From Dendrophyllia cribrosa (Eukaryota; Cnidaria; Anthozoa; Scleractinia; Dendrophylliidae): a stretch of 64,000 nucleotides of DNA. The stretch is taken from positions 21,671,284 through 21,735,283 of the forward strand of contig JAJLRJ010000010.1 of the NCBI GenBank assembly GCA_024195265.1, read 5' to 3'. The notes under the pieces were generated by a model. It was given only the letters and a program-made list of their open reading frames with translations. It was not told the origin of the DNA and made no database searches. The translations under genes and the position numbers were made by a program. This document shows, in pieces, positions 10,339-22,335 of the stretch (its first letter is position 1; every line of letters starts with the position of its first letter).

Positions 10339-10694
10339 TTAAGTTGCGAGAGAGCCCACCAAACCCCCACCCCAGGCTCAGGAACTCAAAAAAAACCAGG
10401 AAGAATAGAGTTAATATTAACCCCATTCAAGTGCCGGTTGACATAATGTAAAATATGAAAACGCATTCATGCATTTCACTGGAAAGCTAGCAACTAGATA
10501 AAAACTTCCCGTTTGGTAACAATGTCTTCCGCTTTGAATTTTTCGAAATCAAGAAGGAAGTATTTTTGCCGAATCCCGAATTGTAATCGTCTATTATTAT
10601 CTTAATTTCAGTAAAATACAAGGATTTTCCCCATCGCGGAAACATGATTTATATTTTCCAAGAGGGTACGGTAACGAATCCTGCAATCTGATTG
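10339..10694. repeat. Right end of the duplicated segment
   Basis: ACATAATGTAAAATATGAAA at 10441 onward, and the following stretch to about 10620, matches 60627-60780. After the CTTAATTTCAGTAA boundary the two copies diverge, which places the limit of the segmental duplication here. No gene seen. Confidence 0.6.
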
Positions 10695-11289
10695 CCCTTA
10701 CCAAACCAAGTGTATTTTAAAAGTGATTTAAAAGTGCTTTTAATGTATTTGAACGATTTTAACTATATTTTGAGCTCATCATGGTGTATTTTTATTATAT
10801 TTTAACAAAAATTCTAAAATAGTGGTAAGAGTTTGTAATGTATTTGAGGTATATTTAAATGCTATTTAATAAACCGGATAGGCTTTTCCATGTATTTGTA
10901 AGCTATTTGTCGCCAAAACTACATTTCAAATAGAGTATTTGAACACTATTTTGACAACATGACTGCCGAAGTGTTACTCTAAATTGTTTCAAATAGACTA
11001 TTTGAACACTGTTTGGAAAAGATCATAAAATGTTGTCGATTTATAATGTAGTTGTAACAAGTAAAAAATAAAAATACGTTTTAAATATGATGTTTAAATA
11101 CTATTTGAAATGGACATTCATTACTACGCTTTTAAATAGCTCATAAATAGTCTATTTAAAACATGTTTGAAGTTGAATTCATAAGTCAGAGCTATTTGAA
11201 AGGCGATTTTAAAATACTAAAACAGGAGCTGTTTCCAAACAGCCTTTAAACAGACTGTTTTCTTAGTATTTTGAGAGAAAAGCACTTTG

Positions 11290-13920
11290 TAACAGGTATG
11301 TACACAAAATATATTTAAAGGTCACCTCCCCCTCCATAAGTCAGTAAAACTGTTTTAAACGTATTTGTGACAAACTCACAGAAAAAATAACAGCCATATC
11401 GGTTTTCTTTTGAATTGCAGCAATGAAAACGTTTATAGACTTTAATAGACATACACCCTACCCCCCCGCCGATATTCGATCCTTTACTACAGGATCCGGT
11501 GCTTCAGTTCGTCTTGGTGGTCTTTGCAAATACAGTTCCTTGTAATGTTTATCATCATGACAGTATATATGGAGGCCGAAGTTAATTATCAACCTCACAC
11601 GTGTAGCCGAACGCCGACTTGTGGGCCGGGAATTGAACCTGAAGCGATATCGAATGGCGCGTCAAAATACATTTTATTTTACATTTATCCCGACATATTC
11701 ATCAGTTATGAAAAGGTATTAACGCAGTAGCTCGCTGTCAAATCAAACCATGGTATAATTCCTCAATTAACACTGGATTCAGTAATAATATCGATGTGTC
11801 CGAACGCGTTGTAGATCGAAGCATAAAATGTTATGACGATCGATACGGCAATGTTTAATATTTCTGCGAAATGCAAATATCTGAGTGACCTCAGCATATG
11901 TTGTATTCTATTCTGCTCTATAAAGCTTGTGTTTAGAGTAGCGAGGCCTATCGCTCGTATATCGGTTTTGCTTAGATGTAAGCTTTATGTGAGAGCACAC
12001 TTTATTTTGTAAACAGACAATTTATGGAGCGTTCCGCAAAGGAAACATTAAGTTATACACGAATGATGATTACAGTTAAGTCTCTTCTTAAGAATTAAAA
12101 GCCATACCTTATATCTGTATTATGAGCGCCCTCTTATCATGGAATCCTGCACTTTTTCATTTGAAGAAGGACGAATTCAGTCCCTAAAGCCTTGTGAAAT
12201 CGTGGTGAAATTCCCGCTCAGTTTGAGTGCTCTCGCGCGCTAATCTCGTTCCCAGTGTCCTCTCCTTCTTGCGTCACATATCACGTGAGCAGAAACAAAG
12301 GTCGTTTGAATTTTGTGCGCGGCCATTTTTGCAACCGTTCGGAGATTTTGATTTTATGGACGTTGTTTTATCCAAGAATGGGCTTATCGACAATTTATCA
12401 GCAGAAGAGATGAATATCTGAGACGACAGTCTACATCGGGACGTTTTAAACGTGAGTACAATCTTTTTATTTTATCTTTTTAGTCATGGTTGCGTTCTAT
12501 TGAACGTATTCCGGAATATTAAAGAACATGAAAGCTGTCGTATTATAACCATGTTTTGCCAAATTTACATGTGTATAGTGCAAGTGTGTCTTAACAAACT
12601 ATAAAGAAAGCGCTGTAGTGTTTATTTTTATTCCGGAATGCGGTTAATCGAACGAAGCCTCTGCGTACGGTAAGCTACATGCAAGCTTAAGCTTAAGACT
12701 TATATTTTTAAGCTTAATACTGTAACCCTTCGACTTTTAATATGCAATGTAAGCTTACAGATGTACTGTACGATTAGAAGACATGTGATTATTTCTTGAC
12801 ACCAGTGAATGGTTTAGTGTTATTATATAGTTTGTTGGGGTGAAACAGCATTCGTTCTCCTGACAAATTCAAAATAATAACCTCGATCGGTCCTCGATAG
12901 TACATGTTTAACATGATGTACACTGTGTAGACGACATTATAAAATGAGACTGCATTCGACATTTGTCTTGGTACAATTTAAGCTTACATGTAAGTTGAAA
13001 CATTTCGGTTTTTGCTTTGAAATTGATTGGTCACGATACAGATTACATGTATGAACTCCAGAATTACGTGTAAGTTTAACATATAATCGCCATGTCATAC
13101 CTGTAAGCTTGTAGTGAACCCTTGTATTGTGGTTAAACTGGCTCATATAACTTAAGTTACAATGTAGACTGCCATCATGCAACGCTACAGCTGTAGTACT
13201 CGAATCACCAGTGCAACAAATTGAATTGGCTGGAATTTCTAAAAACAGGCCTGCTATTACATGTAGAAGTGAAGCGGTGGCTTTCGTGTTCATTGCTTTT
13301 TATTTTCTAGTTCTTGAGCGGCAAACAGCAGCCTCGAGATTTCAGCAGCTGTTAACTGCTACAGCACCTCAAGAAATTGAAGCAAAAATGGATAGTTTAA
13401 CTCAAATTGCATTATGAAATACAAGGCGTGCTAGACATGCATGGTCATGGCCATGCAAGTTTACCTTTCAGATTGTCTGCCATAAGGATCAAAGGCTTTA
13501 CCAGGATTGTTTTGTGAAGGATTATTTTGTGCCTTAGCTAAAAGGCTGTCAACATGCAGTCATATAAAGTAATCTGAACACCGCCGGAAGTGAAATAGTA
13601 TGCTACCCCAAGCAGATGTTTCTGTCATTTTGACCTCGGTTACTGACCTTTAGTAGAAACCATGCCTGATCACAGCAGAATTACAACATTTACCTTGTTC
13701 AAATTTTTATTGTCTTTGGGGTCATTTACTGAGGTATTAGTGGCCGTTTACACTCATGAAAAGTTTATCTAGGTACTGTACATGTACACGTAAGTAAAAT
13801 CTGATACCGCAGTAAAACCCTCAAGTGTAAACAAGGCAAAAATATAACTTTACATGTGTGTACTGGACACAGTTGAAATAATTTTATAACACAAATTAAA
13901 CCTTGCAGATTACACGTATT
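11290..13920. other. Interior region with one promoter-like stretch near 12220-12460
   Basis: No solid gene. Around 12220-12460 the sequence is CpG-richer, contains TATCACGTGAG, and ends in a good donor (AAAC then GTGAGTAC). An ATG at 12357 opens only 21 codons. A good acceptor at 13308 (TTTTCTAG) leads into LERQTAASRFQQLL and QEIEAKMDSLTQIAL, stop. A phase-1 join is open but lacks a start codon. This could be part of a gene, or nothing. Confidence 0.25.
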
Positions 13921-13924
13921 TGTG

Positions 13925-14006
13925 ACCTTGTGGCGCAAGCAACTAGTGTGCTTTTGCTGAGCCATAACGAAGGCTCCTACAGCTGTAGGTCTTGAGTTCA
14001 AATTCT
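13925..14006 (+). repeat. tRNA-derived SINE-like head
   Basis: A box A-like TGGCGCAAGCAACTAGTG is followed about 50 bases later by a box B-like GAGTTCAAATTCTAG, with a tRNA-like spacing. It cannot fold into an intact tRNA by eye, so a SINE relic is likelier than a tRNA gene. Confidence 0.35.
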
Positions 14007-14826
14007 AGTGGAAAGAATTAATAAGGTTTTTTACTTGAGATTAAAACCAGTAGCGATTTTTGTCATTAAAGTTATTTATTGTGGTGACACTGCTTTATGC
14101 GCTAAAGGTCAACTTTCATATGTTGTCAATGGATCTGTTCCTCAAGCAAAATTATTTCCTTGTTACTGAACTGCATAAAACATTACAAATCATACATGTA
14201 CATGTATCATGAATTATGTCTGCCAGCCTTTGTCATTAAAGGTGGCCTTAATTTCATAAACTTTAGAACTACTTGTACATGTATGGTGTTATCTCTTCAA
14301 TTACATGTAGCTTAGATAGATAGACTGCTCAGCGATTCCTACGACAAATGGAAAGCCATACCAAATTACTATTTTGATTAATATGGGGGTTTACTCTTTC
14401 TTCTTACATGTACGTAGTGACTACATGTAAATGTAATTACGATACTGCAAATCTTGATAAATATTTACCTACATTTTATCACATACAGTGTATTACCAGA
14501 CTACTTCTAAGAATTGACTAATTTTTCAAAAGACAACAAAATGACCTTATTCTTTGAAAATAATTTTTTTTTTTGGAAACACTGATTTGACAAGGGAATT
14601 TATTTCATACACTGTAAGTGATTTGTTAAATTCAGAAGGGAAATTTCTGATGCTCAGACTTACAAAATAAATTCAAAATTAAATTGAACTATTTGCATTA
14701 TTTTCAACTAATCGCTGCCATCCCTTCTCATCTGAAGAGAAAGGCATTTGATTCTCCCACCCCTGATCTGCTTAGTGCACCATTAGAATACATACCATCA
14801 ATTGGAGGAAAAAACATCAGTGTTAT

Positions 14827-15871
14827 CAGGGTTCGAAATTTACGGTCGTCCAGTCGTCAGAGACGACCAGAATTTAACACTGACGACCAAATTGCAGAAC
14901 ATGGTTGCCCATTGGACGACCATCATTCAAGCTGCCAGCTTCTTGAAGATAGGAACAGTTGTTAAAAGACCAACAAAATTATAATCTTGGATCAAGATTT
15001 TAGCATGATAAACAGTACAATTAATAATAACCAATACATTTGTAATGATTCATACACGAACATTCGTATTCTCCGCCATTTTGTTTTGCGGTTTACCGCT
15101 GAGTGGTCACACCCACACTTCTAGAAATTCCCGGATGCATGCCATGTGCTCTTCAAAATGGCGGATTGTTTGAAGCAGAACAGTTTGTTCCGGTATTTTA
15201 AAAACAAGGAGGGCGAAACTCAAAGGAAGCGAAAAGATGCATCTGATGTTGAAAGAGGGTCTGGAGATTCACAAGTGTCAACAAGCAAGAAAACTCGAAC
15301 AGAGCCAGAGGCAGAAACTCAACAAAGCTCACGAGTTCGTAAATTTCAAACACAATGGCAAAGCGTCCGACCGTGGCTAAAATATTCTGAGGATACAAAG
15401 TCAATGACATGTTCTTATTGCACAGATTATAACACTGGAGGAGGACGAGAAGAGCGAAGTGCATTGGCTACAAAGGAGGGGTGTACAACATTTCGACTTG
15501 AAACGCTCAAGAAACACGAAGAAAGTGCAACGCACAAGTTAGCTGAGTGACAATATTATTTATGGAGTGAACATTGAGTCATTGAGTACACACATTACAA
15601 TGATTGTATGTCAATCTCATTTTATTTAGCTCTTCATACAAAATAATATTTAATGTATTACTGACTAACTTAACCACAATTTTATTAACTGTAATCCAGC
15701 CAAAGACTTTATACAAGCATTTTCCAATACTACGCTACCAAGTGTCGGTCATGGCAATCCGCATAATTATTGCTTTCAATGTTTGGCGACTAGATTTCAC
15801 CTTGGACGCCTAGATCTGAAAAGATGGTTGTCCAATGGGCAATCTACTTCAAAAGTTAATTTCGGACCCTG
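14827..15871 (+). mobile_element. Second hAT-like element with a TTF zinc-finger ORF
   Basis: The ends CAGGGTTCGAAATTTACG and, reversed, CAGGGTCCGAAATTAAC are flanked by the 6-bp direct repeat TGTTAT (14821-14826 and 15872-15877). Inverted subterminal sequence extends inward (CATTGGACGACCATC against GATGGTTGTCCAATG). The element is 1045 bp and encodes only a zinc-finger protein. It resembles the 948-1801 element in plan but not in sequence. Confidence 0.78.
15158..15550 (+). CDS. TTF-type zinc-finger protein of the hAT-like element
   Basis: 130 residues, intact. The start is MADCLKQNSLFRYFKNKEGE and is chosen because an upstream ATG (15146) lies in a poorer context. A charged low-complexity part follows, then VRKFQTQWQSVRPWLKYSED, MTCSYCTDY, EGCTTFRLETLKKHEESATH. 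The C-x2-C...C...H...H order fits a TTF/BED-like DNA-binding finger as in ZNF862/hAT proteins. There is no catalytic region. It might bind element ends or act as a repressor; that is inference. Confidence 0.6.
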   Translation: MADCLKQNSLFRYFKNKEGETQRKRKDASDVERGSGDSQVSTSKKTRTEPEAETQQSSRVRKFQTQWQSVRPWLKYSEDTKSMTCSYCTDYNTGGGREERSALATKEGCTTFRLETLKKHEESATHKLAE

Positions 15872-16121
15872 TGTTATCTTAATACCATCTGTACAAAATG
15901 CAGGTCTCATGTTAAGTATGTTATTTATATCTTACAGTACAATGTACATGTGTACATGTAGATATGATTTGTAATTTTGTATATCTCATGAAAGTCTTCT
16001 CAGCTCAGTAGTTGTTACCTGTAATTTGTGATTGTGGTATGTAAAATTTATTTCTAGAAGGTTGAAATAATGTTTTGTGTATCCTACATGTTGATGTAAG
16101 TTAAAAAAATAATAGTATTTA

Positions 16122-16758
16122 CAGTCAAAATACTCAACGCTTTCTGCTTATTATTTGGGAATGACTTTTATTAATCGGGAATGGATTGGATAATTGAAAT
16201 CAAAATACATTTAAAATTTAGGTTTTAAATTGATTATTGGAATCTTCCAACGGTAGCCTCATTCGAAATAACGAATGCTGATTGGTTTGTTATTGACATC
16301 AGGCGAATGTCCACATGCAAAGCAGGCAACAGTTAGCAGCTTGACACATCTGACCTATATCTGTTCGCTGAACAAAAATCCATCACTGAGTATTTTAATG
16401 AGCTCTGCATTTACAAAACTCCGAAGAAGAATTCTTAAAAAGCTACATGTAGTGTGCTGGTACTGAAAGAGAAATTTTAATCAAAAGTAAAGAAAATTTC
16501 CTATAAAGTCCAAGCGACTAAATTCTCTGAAACCAACAGCAGCCAACGTTTGCATATTTCGCCTGTGAACTTTTGACCCATTTCAGTAAATAAACCAATC
16601 AACATTCATTATTTCGAATGAGGCTACAGTTGGAAGACTCTGATAATCAATTTAAAACCTGAATTTTTATACGTATTTTGATTTCAATAATACAATCTGT
16701 TTGCGATTAATAAAAGTCATTCCCAAATGATAAGCGGGACGCGCTGAGTATTTTGACT
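16122..16758. mobile_element. TA-flanked MITE, CAGTCAAAATACTCA family, copy 1
   Basis: Long inverted ends (over 100 bp, imperfect) start CAGTCAAAATACTCAACGC and are bounded by TA dinucleotides, as for mariner-type elements. Related copies lie at 41869-42303 (truncated) and 57315-57922. No ORF belongs to it. Confidence 0.8.
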
Positions 16759-17001
16759 GTAAGAGATATACATGTAGAGACATGTATATTGCTGGCGAGC
16801 CTTAGTGAGACAGTACACATTTGAGAGAAAGGGGCAAGCTTTTAGCCAGCAGGGTGTCAAAGCGTCCTGTGGACGCCCACTTTGTGAAGAAATTCATGAA
16901 AATTGCACCTACTCCTTTAAAAAGTTATTATGGGAAATATCTTCAGGACGCCCACTATTCAATTTCTGGCTAAAAGCCTGGAAAGGGGTGAAAATTCTTG
17001 A

Positions 17002-17009
17002 TGACGTCA
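17002..17009. promoter_or_regulatory. CRE-type palindrome TGACGTCA
   Basis: A perfect cAMP-response-element octamer about 100 bases before ATGCTATCATCG at 17107, whose short ORF (MLSSIQARKLHLRTKK) meets a GTATTA donor-like site. There is no downstream exon to support a gene, so a functional promoter is only possible. Confidence 0.25.
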
Positions 17010-17394
17010 CAATCATTTATTGTTGTACGCAATTGACAAGTTTGCGTTCGCGTTGGTCGTTGAACTCTATCTTCTTCTTGATTACACTGTAGTCTTTACT
17101 TCAACCATGCTATCATCGATTCAAGCGAGAAAACTGCATTTACGAACTAAAAAAGGTATTAATTTTTCTTCATTTTTCTTTCCTAGCTGCACGACAAATG
17201 ATGGCGCATGCATAACGCCAATAAATTTGTGTTTTTTAGCGCGAGCAAATACAGTTGTTTTTCGCGATAGGGCGACACCCCTGAAAGTAACCAAAGTCGG
17301 CAAATATTCGACCACTGAGTCAAAATGTCTGTCGACAGTTGAGTCAAAATGTTAGCATAGTAAGGCAGAGCTGAAAAATGTGTGAAAACCTCCT

Positions 17395-17537
17395 GTCGTC
17401 ATCTAATTAGCATTTTGTAAATTCAAATCTCTATAACTCACTAACGCGACGTTAAAAACAATAAATATTTCCCTATTCGACTTTTCAACGTACATTGAGT
17501 TGATTAAAAGAAAAAAAAATTGGGGTTTAGGTGCACT
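17395..17537. mobile_element. Half copy of the TTAA MITE found at 50993-51448
   Basis: The right half (AATTAGCATTTTGTAAATTC to GGGTTTAGGTGCACT) ends at TTAA and is about 95% similar by eye to the 51.3-51.45 kb half. The left arm is missing. Confidence 0.65.
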
Positions 17538-17649
17538 TTAATTTAATTTTAATTTAATGTCTATTAAGAAAGGTCAGTTATTGTTCCTGCTGGCATACAT
17601 GTATTTCTTAGCTTGCTTGTGTCATTCGTAAAAATATTTATACATGTAC

Positions 17650-17990
17650 ATGTATAATTATGTTGTGTTTTAATTTTTTCTTTAGTTTAAAAATTTTCAA
17701 ACCAGTTTGATTTTTGTTTTCCTTTGTCTCAGAATATGATCATGAATCTGAGACAAATAAAAATAAAAACTAAACTGGTTTGAAAATTTTTAAACCAAAG
17801 AAAAATTTGAACCACAACATACATTTGTACATATAACTGTATAATTATACATATGTTGTGGTTTAACTTTATACTTGGTTCAAATTTTATTTTTCTTTTG
17901 TTTTTGGCTAAGGTTATGTATGATAATTAGTTTTAAACAAATGAAGATAAAATTTGAACCAAAGATAAAATTGAACCACAACATATATAC
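17650..17990. repeat. Two consecutive long hairpins
   Basis: 17650-17822 and about 17850-17990 are each near-palindromes whose arms read roughly TATGTTGTGGTTTAA...TTCAAAnnnGTTT and the inverse. Both share the outer word ACCACAACATA. The arrangement suggests two related foldback MITEs in tandem, or one duplicated. Confidence 0.55.
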
Positions 17991-18439
17991 AGTTGTACTG
18001 TATATATTTTTGGCTTACAGTGTATATTTTAAGCTTAATTCAAGTTCAAAGAATTTAGCTTCATTATTCAGCAAACCTCTGCAGCAATCATTACACTACA
18101 TGAACATGTACATTACCTCATAGCAATGCTCTACCAGTACCCAGGTGGGCGATGTACATGTAGCAGCTCTCGTAAGGTCTCACACCATTTGTTCGATACC
18201 CTTCGAGAGAACAATAGAACAAACAACAATGAAAATAGAGGTTTCTGAGAGCTGCTACACTACCGACCCAGGTGCCACAGTCAACTAACTTTTGTCTTTG
18301 GGGGATAAGAAAAAACTTAGTTTATGCATCTTCTCCAACAAGCATGTGATCCTCATGTAGTAGTGTTGTGCCACATGCATTTAGATGTAATCTCATGTGT
18401 TGCAGCAGGATGATCGAGCACTGTCAAAAAATCATAGAT

Positions 18440-19420
18440 ACATGTCGTAGTATAATAATAGACAGGCTAAACACAACTCCCACTCGTTGCAATAAAGTAC
18501 ATTTGTATTTAATAAGCCTAATTAAAGCATAAAGCTTTCCCAGTAAGATTTCAGAGAGAATTTACTGTAGTATATTTTGTTCTCTTCGATGATATTGACC
18601 TTTTGATTTTGGTGGATTATCTCTCAAATTGATAGGAGGATTTCATGCTGTCCAGAGTGTCGTTAGAATTATTTTCTTTCTTTTTGCCATGGTTCAGTGC
18701 TAGCTCTATTGGCATACATTGCGGTTTCTTTGGCTTACTTTTGTTGCACAAAGTTTGTTATCACTTTGGAAGTGCTAGGGTCGTTAAATTTCTCAGGTTG
18801 TGATTTAATGTCTAAAGTCTGGTGTGCAAGACCTGTGAGAAAGTGTTGTCCATCACAGTTATAGGCATCTCAGATCTGAGTCTCCTACAGTGTAAGTGCA
18901 ACCAACTGATGTTTATGCTCCTCCACATGATCGTAAGTGTACAACAAAAAAAATACCATCTCAAAAATTTAAGTAAGCAACCTAATTCTTGAGCTTCCAT
19001 ATTGGAATACATGTACATGTAAGTGCCTAGACTAGCTTGTGAACAGGCTTCTTTTTGGGGAATTGGGTTAGGGAAGAGGGGGAAGGAGAAGCGAAGCCTG
19101 TGGACTCGCCTTTGATGCCGCTGTTTCGCCCCCTAGTAATTATCCTGTTATTATATTGTCAACAAGTTAATTAATAAAATGTCAACAAGTTGTCATGTTT
19201 TTATGCGGTTGAATGCATCGGTAGTAGTAGTATAAAAATAGACAGGCTAAACATGACTCCCACTCTTTGCAGAAAAGTATTTAAAAAGCCTTAAGTATAC
19301 ATTTAAAGCTATCCCAGTAAGACTTCAGAGAGAATTGCACCTTTAGATCACAGTTATGAATTTGTTCTCTTTGATTATGTTATTGACCTTTTGATCTCAG
19401 CGGATTATAGTGTTTCCCGC
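18440..19420. repeat. Diverged direct duplication, about 0.77 kb apart
   Basis: 18450-18660 and 19220-19420 share ATAGACAGGCTAAACA, ACTCCCACTC, CCCAGTAAGA-TTCAGAGAGAATT, TTGTTCTCTT and ATTGACCTTTTGAT in the same order. TAGGCATCT...GAGTCTC recurs as well (18864 and 19430). No gene seen. Confidence 0.55.
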
Positions 19421-19962
19421 CAAACGGTAATAGGCATCTTACAGTAGATCCGAGTCTCAAAAAGCCAGTCTACAATTCCACTGCAATGAAATCATGAATT
19501 CTTGCAATAATTATTTTTTAGCTCCTTAGTAAGTTCTGTAGTTGAGTAGTGTGTCTCAGTAGAGCTAGGATAAACCCCCGTTGTTTTGTAATAGCGTTTG
19601 ATTTGGCATACAACAGATGATCGGCAGCATGGTTGCTGTTTTGTAAATCCAGTCGGCAAAATTCCAAAAAAACATCTTTGCTTTTTTGCCACCGACTTTA
19701 GACACAGCTTTTGCTCTTCTTTAAGTCACGGTATATGCAAACAATTCGCAACGAATTGCTCAAAGCTTTCTCAAAATCAAGATCTGAAAATTGCATGTGA
19801 CGAGTCGCCATGTTTGTTTATCATTTGAACCAGCAAATGGAATAATTGTACAAATTTAGGGCGCCGGGCATTTGAATTGTCAATGTGTCGTCAATCACCG
19901 CATACCTGTCAACACCAAGTGATCTGACCAATCAGCTCATGATACCAGACTCTGCTGAACAG

Positions 19963-19970
19963 AATAAATA
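19963..19970 (+). promoter_or_regulatory. TATA-like box before the small secreted peptide ORF
   Basis: AATAAATA followed by AG lies about 90 bases upstream of the ATG at 20055. The octamer is weaker than the TATAAATA of genes A and B. Confidence 0.3.
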
Positions 19971-20054
19971 AGTAGAGTGCAAAATAATAGCCCCAGACAC
20001 TGAAAAGCAGTCGCCAGCAGAACGAGTGATAAAAAAATGTAACTTGCCGCCAAA

Positions 20055-20568
20055 ATGTTTCTTTTGTACGCCATTTTGTTTGTTGTGCTTAGCGGCCGCT
20101 CAAAAGATAGCCCACTGACTATCCCGCTTAGGTGAGTTGCATGTAAAGGCGGGTTATGTTTTAACCCTCCGAGCCGGGTATCCCGAAACCCGGAGCACCC
20201 TGTCTCCAAGTAAACAGGGCCTTATTCGATTCTTTCGGGTAATGAAGGAAGAATTGATGATCTTTGGAAGTACTTACATTACCCTTCAAAAGCAAGTAGC
20301 ATAGAAAGTGTTGGTATAGTTTGAGGCAAAACTACTTCGAGTGACCTCGTGTCAGTGTTGTGTGCCAGGTTAAAAATAACCGACAATATTGTTTATTGTT
20401 GTGCATTCTTTTTGTTTCAATTAACTTTGATTAGTAAGTGCACTGTACATTCTATTATTGTTTCTCTGCAGAAAAGTATGTGCAAATGAAGGGGAAAAAG
20501 GCCCAGCAGACACAGGATGCATAACAGGGCTGATTCACAAGGATAAGGGTACATGTACATCCTATTGA
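20055..20568 (+). CDS. Candidate two-exon small secreted peptide
   Basis: Exon 1 (20055-20131) has a strong start context, GCCGCCAAAATG, and codes MFLLYAILFVVLSGRSKD, a good signal peptide, before donor AG-GTGAGT (phase 2). A strong acceptor (TTTCTCTGCAG) at 20471 opens exon 2 (20472-20568) in the matching phase: KVCANEGEKGPADTGCITGL, then IHKDKGTCTSY, stop. The total is 57 codons with three Cys in the mature part. I do not recognise a family. The odd cysteine number and the possible further exon at 20684 (ICKASVPEQPILRDY) mean the model may be incomplete. Confidence 0.4.
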
Positions 20569-21229
20569 CTGATTCCGGAGTAGGAATATCCAGAATGGTC
20601 ACAAAATATCACATTCTTCGAGATTTGGAAGCCAATAGAACACTTAACTTCTGCTATTGTCGTATCATAAACATGTTTTCACAGATTTGCAAAGCAAGTG
20701 TGCCTGAACAACCAATTCTCAGAGACTATTCTGTTTACACTTATTCTGGAAAATGGTGAATTGAACGTGCCCTAAATTATTGCATTTCAAATTCAAATAC
20801 TGTATTTTGATTTGATTATGCAAATGTTCCTTACTTCTTACCACACAAAATATCTGAATGATACATGTGGATTCGCGAGTGTAGCTTGTTAGCAACTAAA
20901 CATGAATGTGATGCTGAGTTTGTGCACGGTTTTTTTAATATTTGGATTTCATCTGGGAGGTGCACAGTAGCTTTCATTTCCACAAAAAAATACAACATGA
21001 CAAGATGTATTATCATTTTAATACTTGACTGCTTAAAATTTGGACACAAAGCATATTTATCAAGGTGCCCAAAAACATCTTCAAGCATTCCAAAAAAATA
21101 TTTTATACTTAAATTTTGATCCTTTCAGGGGTCAGCAAATTACATGCATACAGTTGTCATCTGTTTTACTGAATTTTTTTTATATGAAGAAAGAATAAGT
21201 AAATTTGAATTGTATATTTATATATTATT

Positions 21230-22192
21230 TTAGAGTTTGAACCATGTTTTAAAATTATTTGCAAAGAAAGTTCGAAACTATTTCAAATATATTTTCATTG
21301 TATTTTGACAGACATAATTATGAATAAACCATTTATTGCAAATGCGACTCCATGTTGTTTTTAAAATCTTTTAAAATCTATGATAAGTGTATTTTCAGGT
21401 AGTTTGAAAGGCTCTGAAACCCGATTTAAATACAATTTTTTATATATTTTGAAACATCGCCCATTTTCTCCATTCACGAAATATAGAGGCGTTTCAAAAT
21501 ATATTACAATAGTGTTTTAAACAGGTTTAAACATCGTTAAAATAAGTCAAAAACTACTTAAAAACTATATTTCAAACATGAATTTTAAACGTATTTTGAA
21601 TACAAATACATTCAAAATAGCTTTCCAAACAGTTTGCAAATAGTTTGAGAATTTATAACGTGTGTTTTTTAAAAATTTGTAAACTGTTTTGATTCTAATT
21701 TTTCACTCTTTCAAAATACGTTACAATAGCGTTTTAAACAGGTTTAAACATCGTTAAAATAAGTCAAAAACTACTTAAAAACTACATTTTAAGCACGAAT
21801 TTTAAACGTATTTTGAATACAAATACATTACAAATAGCTTTTCAAACAGTTTGCAAATAGTTTGAGAATTTATAACGTGTTTTTTAATAAATTTGTAAAC
21901 TGTTTTGATGCTAATTTTCCACTATTTTTGAAGGTGTTAAAACCTGTTTGAAATATATATTTTAAAACGTTTCTGTGGATCTGAATGGATCCAAACAACA
22001 CTTTAAAAAGGTTTTTAAAATACATTTCAATATCGTTTTAAACAGGTTTAAGCATCGAAAAAATAAGTCAAAAACTACTTAAAAAACATGATTCAAATAC
22101 ATATTTTTAATATATTTTTCAAAAATAGATTAAAAATAGCTTTTCAAAATACATTTAAAACAGTTTTAAAATAGTGTTTGGTTTGGTAAGGG
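21230..22192. repeat. TTTTAAA-rich array with ~230-bp tandem repeats
   Basis: 21487-21711 and 21712-21940 are near-identical tandem units (TTTTAAACAGGTTTAAACAT, AAAACTACTTAAAAACTA, AACGTATTTTGAATAC, TTTGCAAATAGTTTGAG). A third, degraded unit begins near 22030. The array makes up the right subterminal part of the proposed 10695-22192 element. The left part, 10695-11290, has similar words. Confidence 0.65.
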
Positions 22193-22335
22193 TGGTTCTT
22201 AGCGCGGTCCGGATTTTCCTGTTTCTGCCCACGGTCACGATAACGCTTTCGTGAGTTTTTGTCCTTGTGTTTAAAAAAATTGAAACAGTTTCCTGCACAC
22301 AAATTTAAGCTTTTAAAGGCTAAAACTCGCTACTC

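Larger units (their letters stand above)
10695..22192. mobile_element. Putative 11.5-kb element with TTTAAA-rich subterminal arrays
   Basis: The left end CCCTTACCAAACCAAGTGTA and the reversed right end CCCTTACCAAACCAAACACT share 15 perfect bases followed by a similar TATTTTAAAA stretch. Both ends continue inward (to about 11290 and from about 21230) as arrays of words such as GTATTTGAA, TTTTAAACAGG and AAATAG. No convincing target duplication is present beyond a possible TG. The interior holds a hAT-like insertion, a mariner-type MITE, hairpins and a possible small gene. No transposase was found, so classification is open. Confidence 0.4.

Noticed and set aside
11620..11660. Box B-like GGTTCAATTCCCGG on the minus strand as a tRNA or SINE
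   Set aside because: No box A at the right distance and no second copy was seen in the window.
13925..14006. A functional tRNA gene
   Set aside because: Box A- and box B-like words are present but the acceptor stem and cloverleaf cannot be formed, so only a SINE relic is listed.
21230..22192. CRISPR-like or satellite array
   Set aside because: Units are about 230 bp, degenerate and without unique spacers, and the DNA is eukaryotic.
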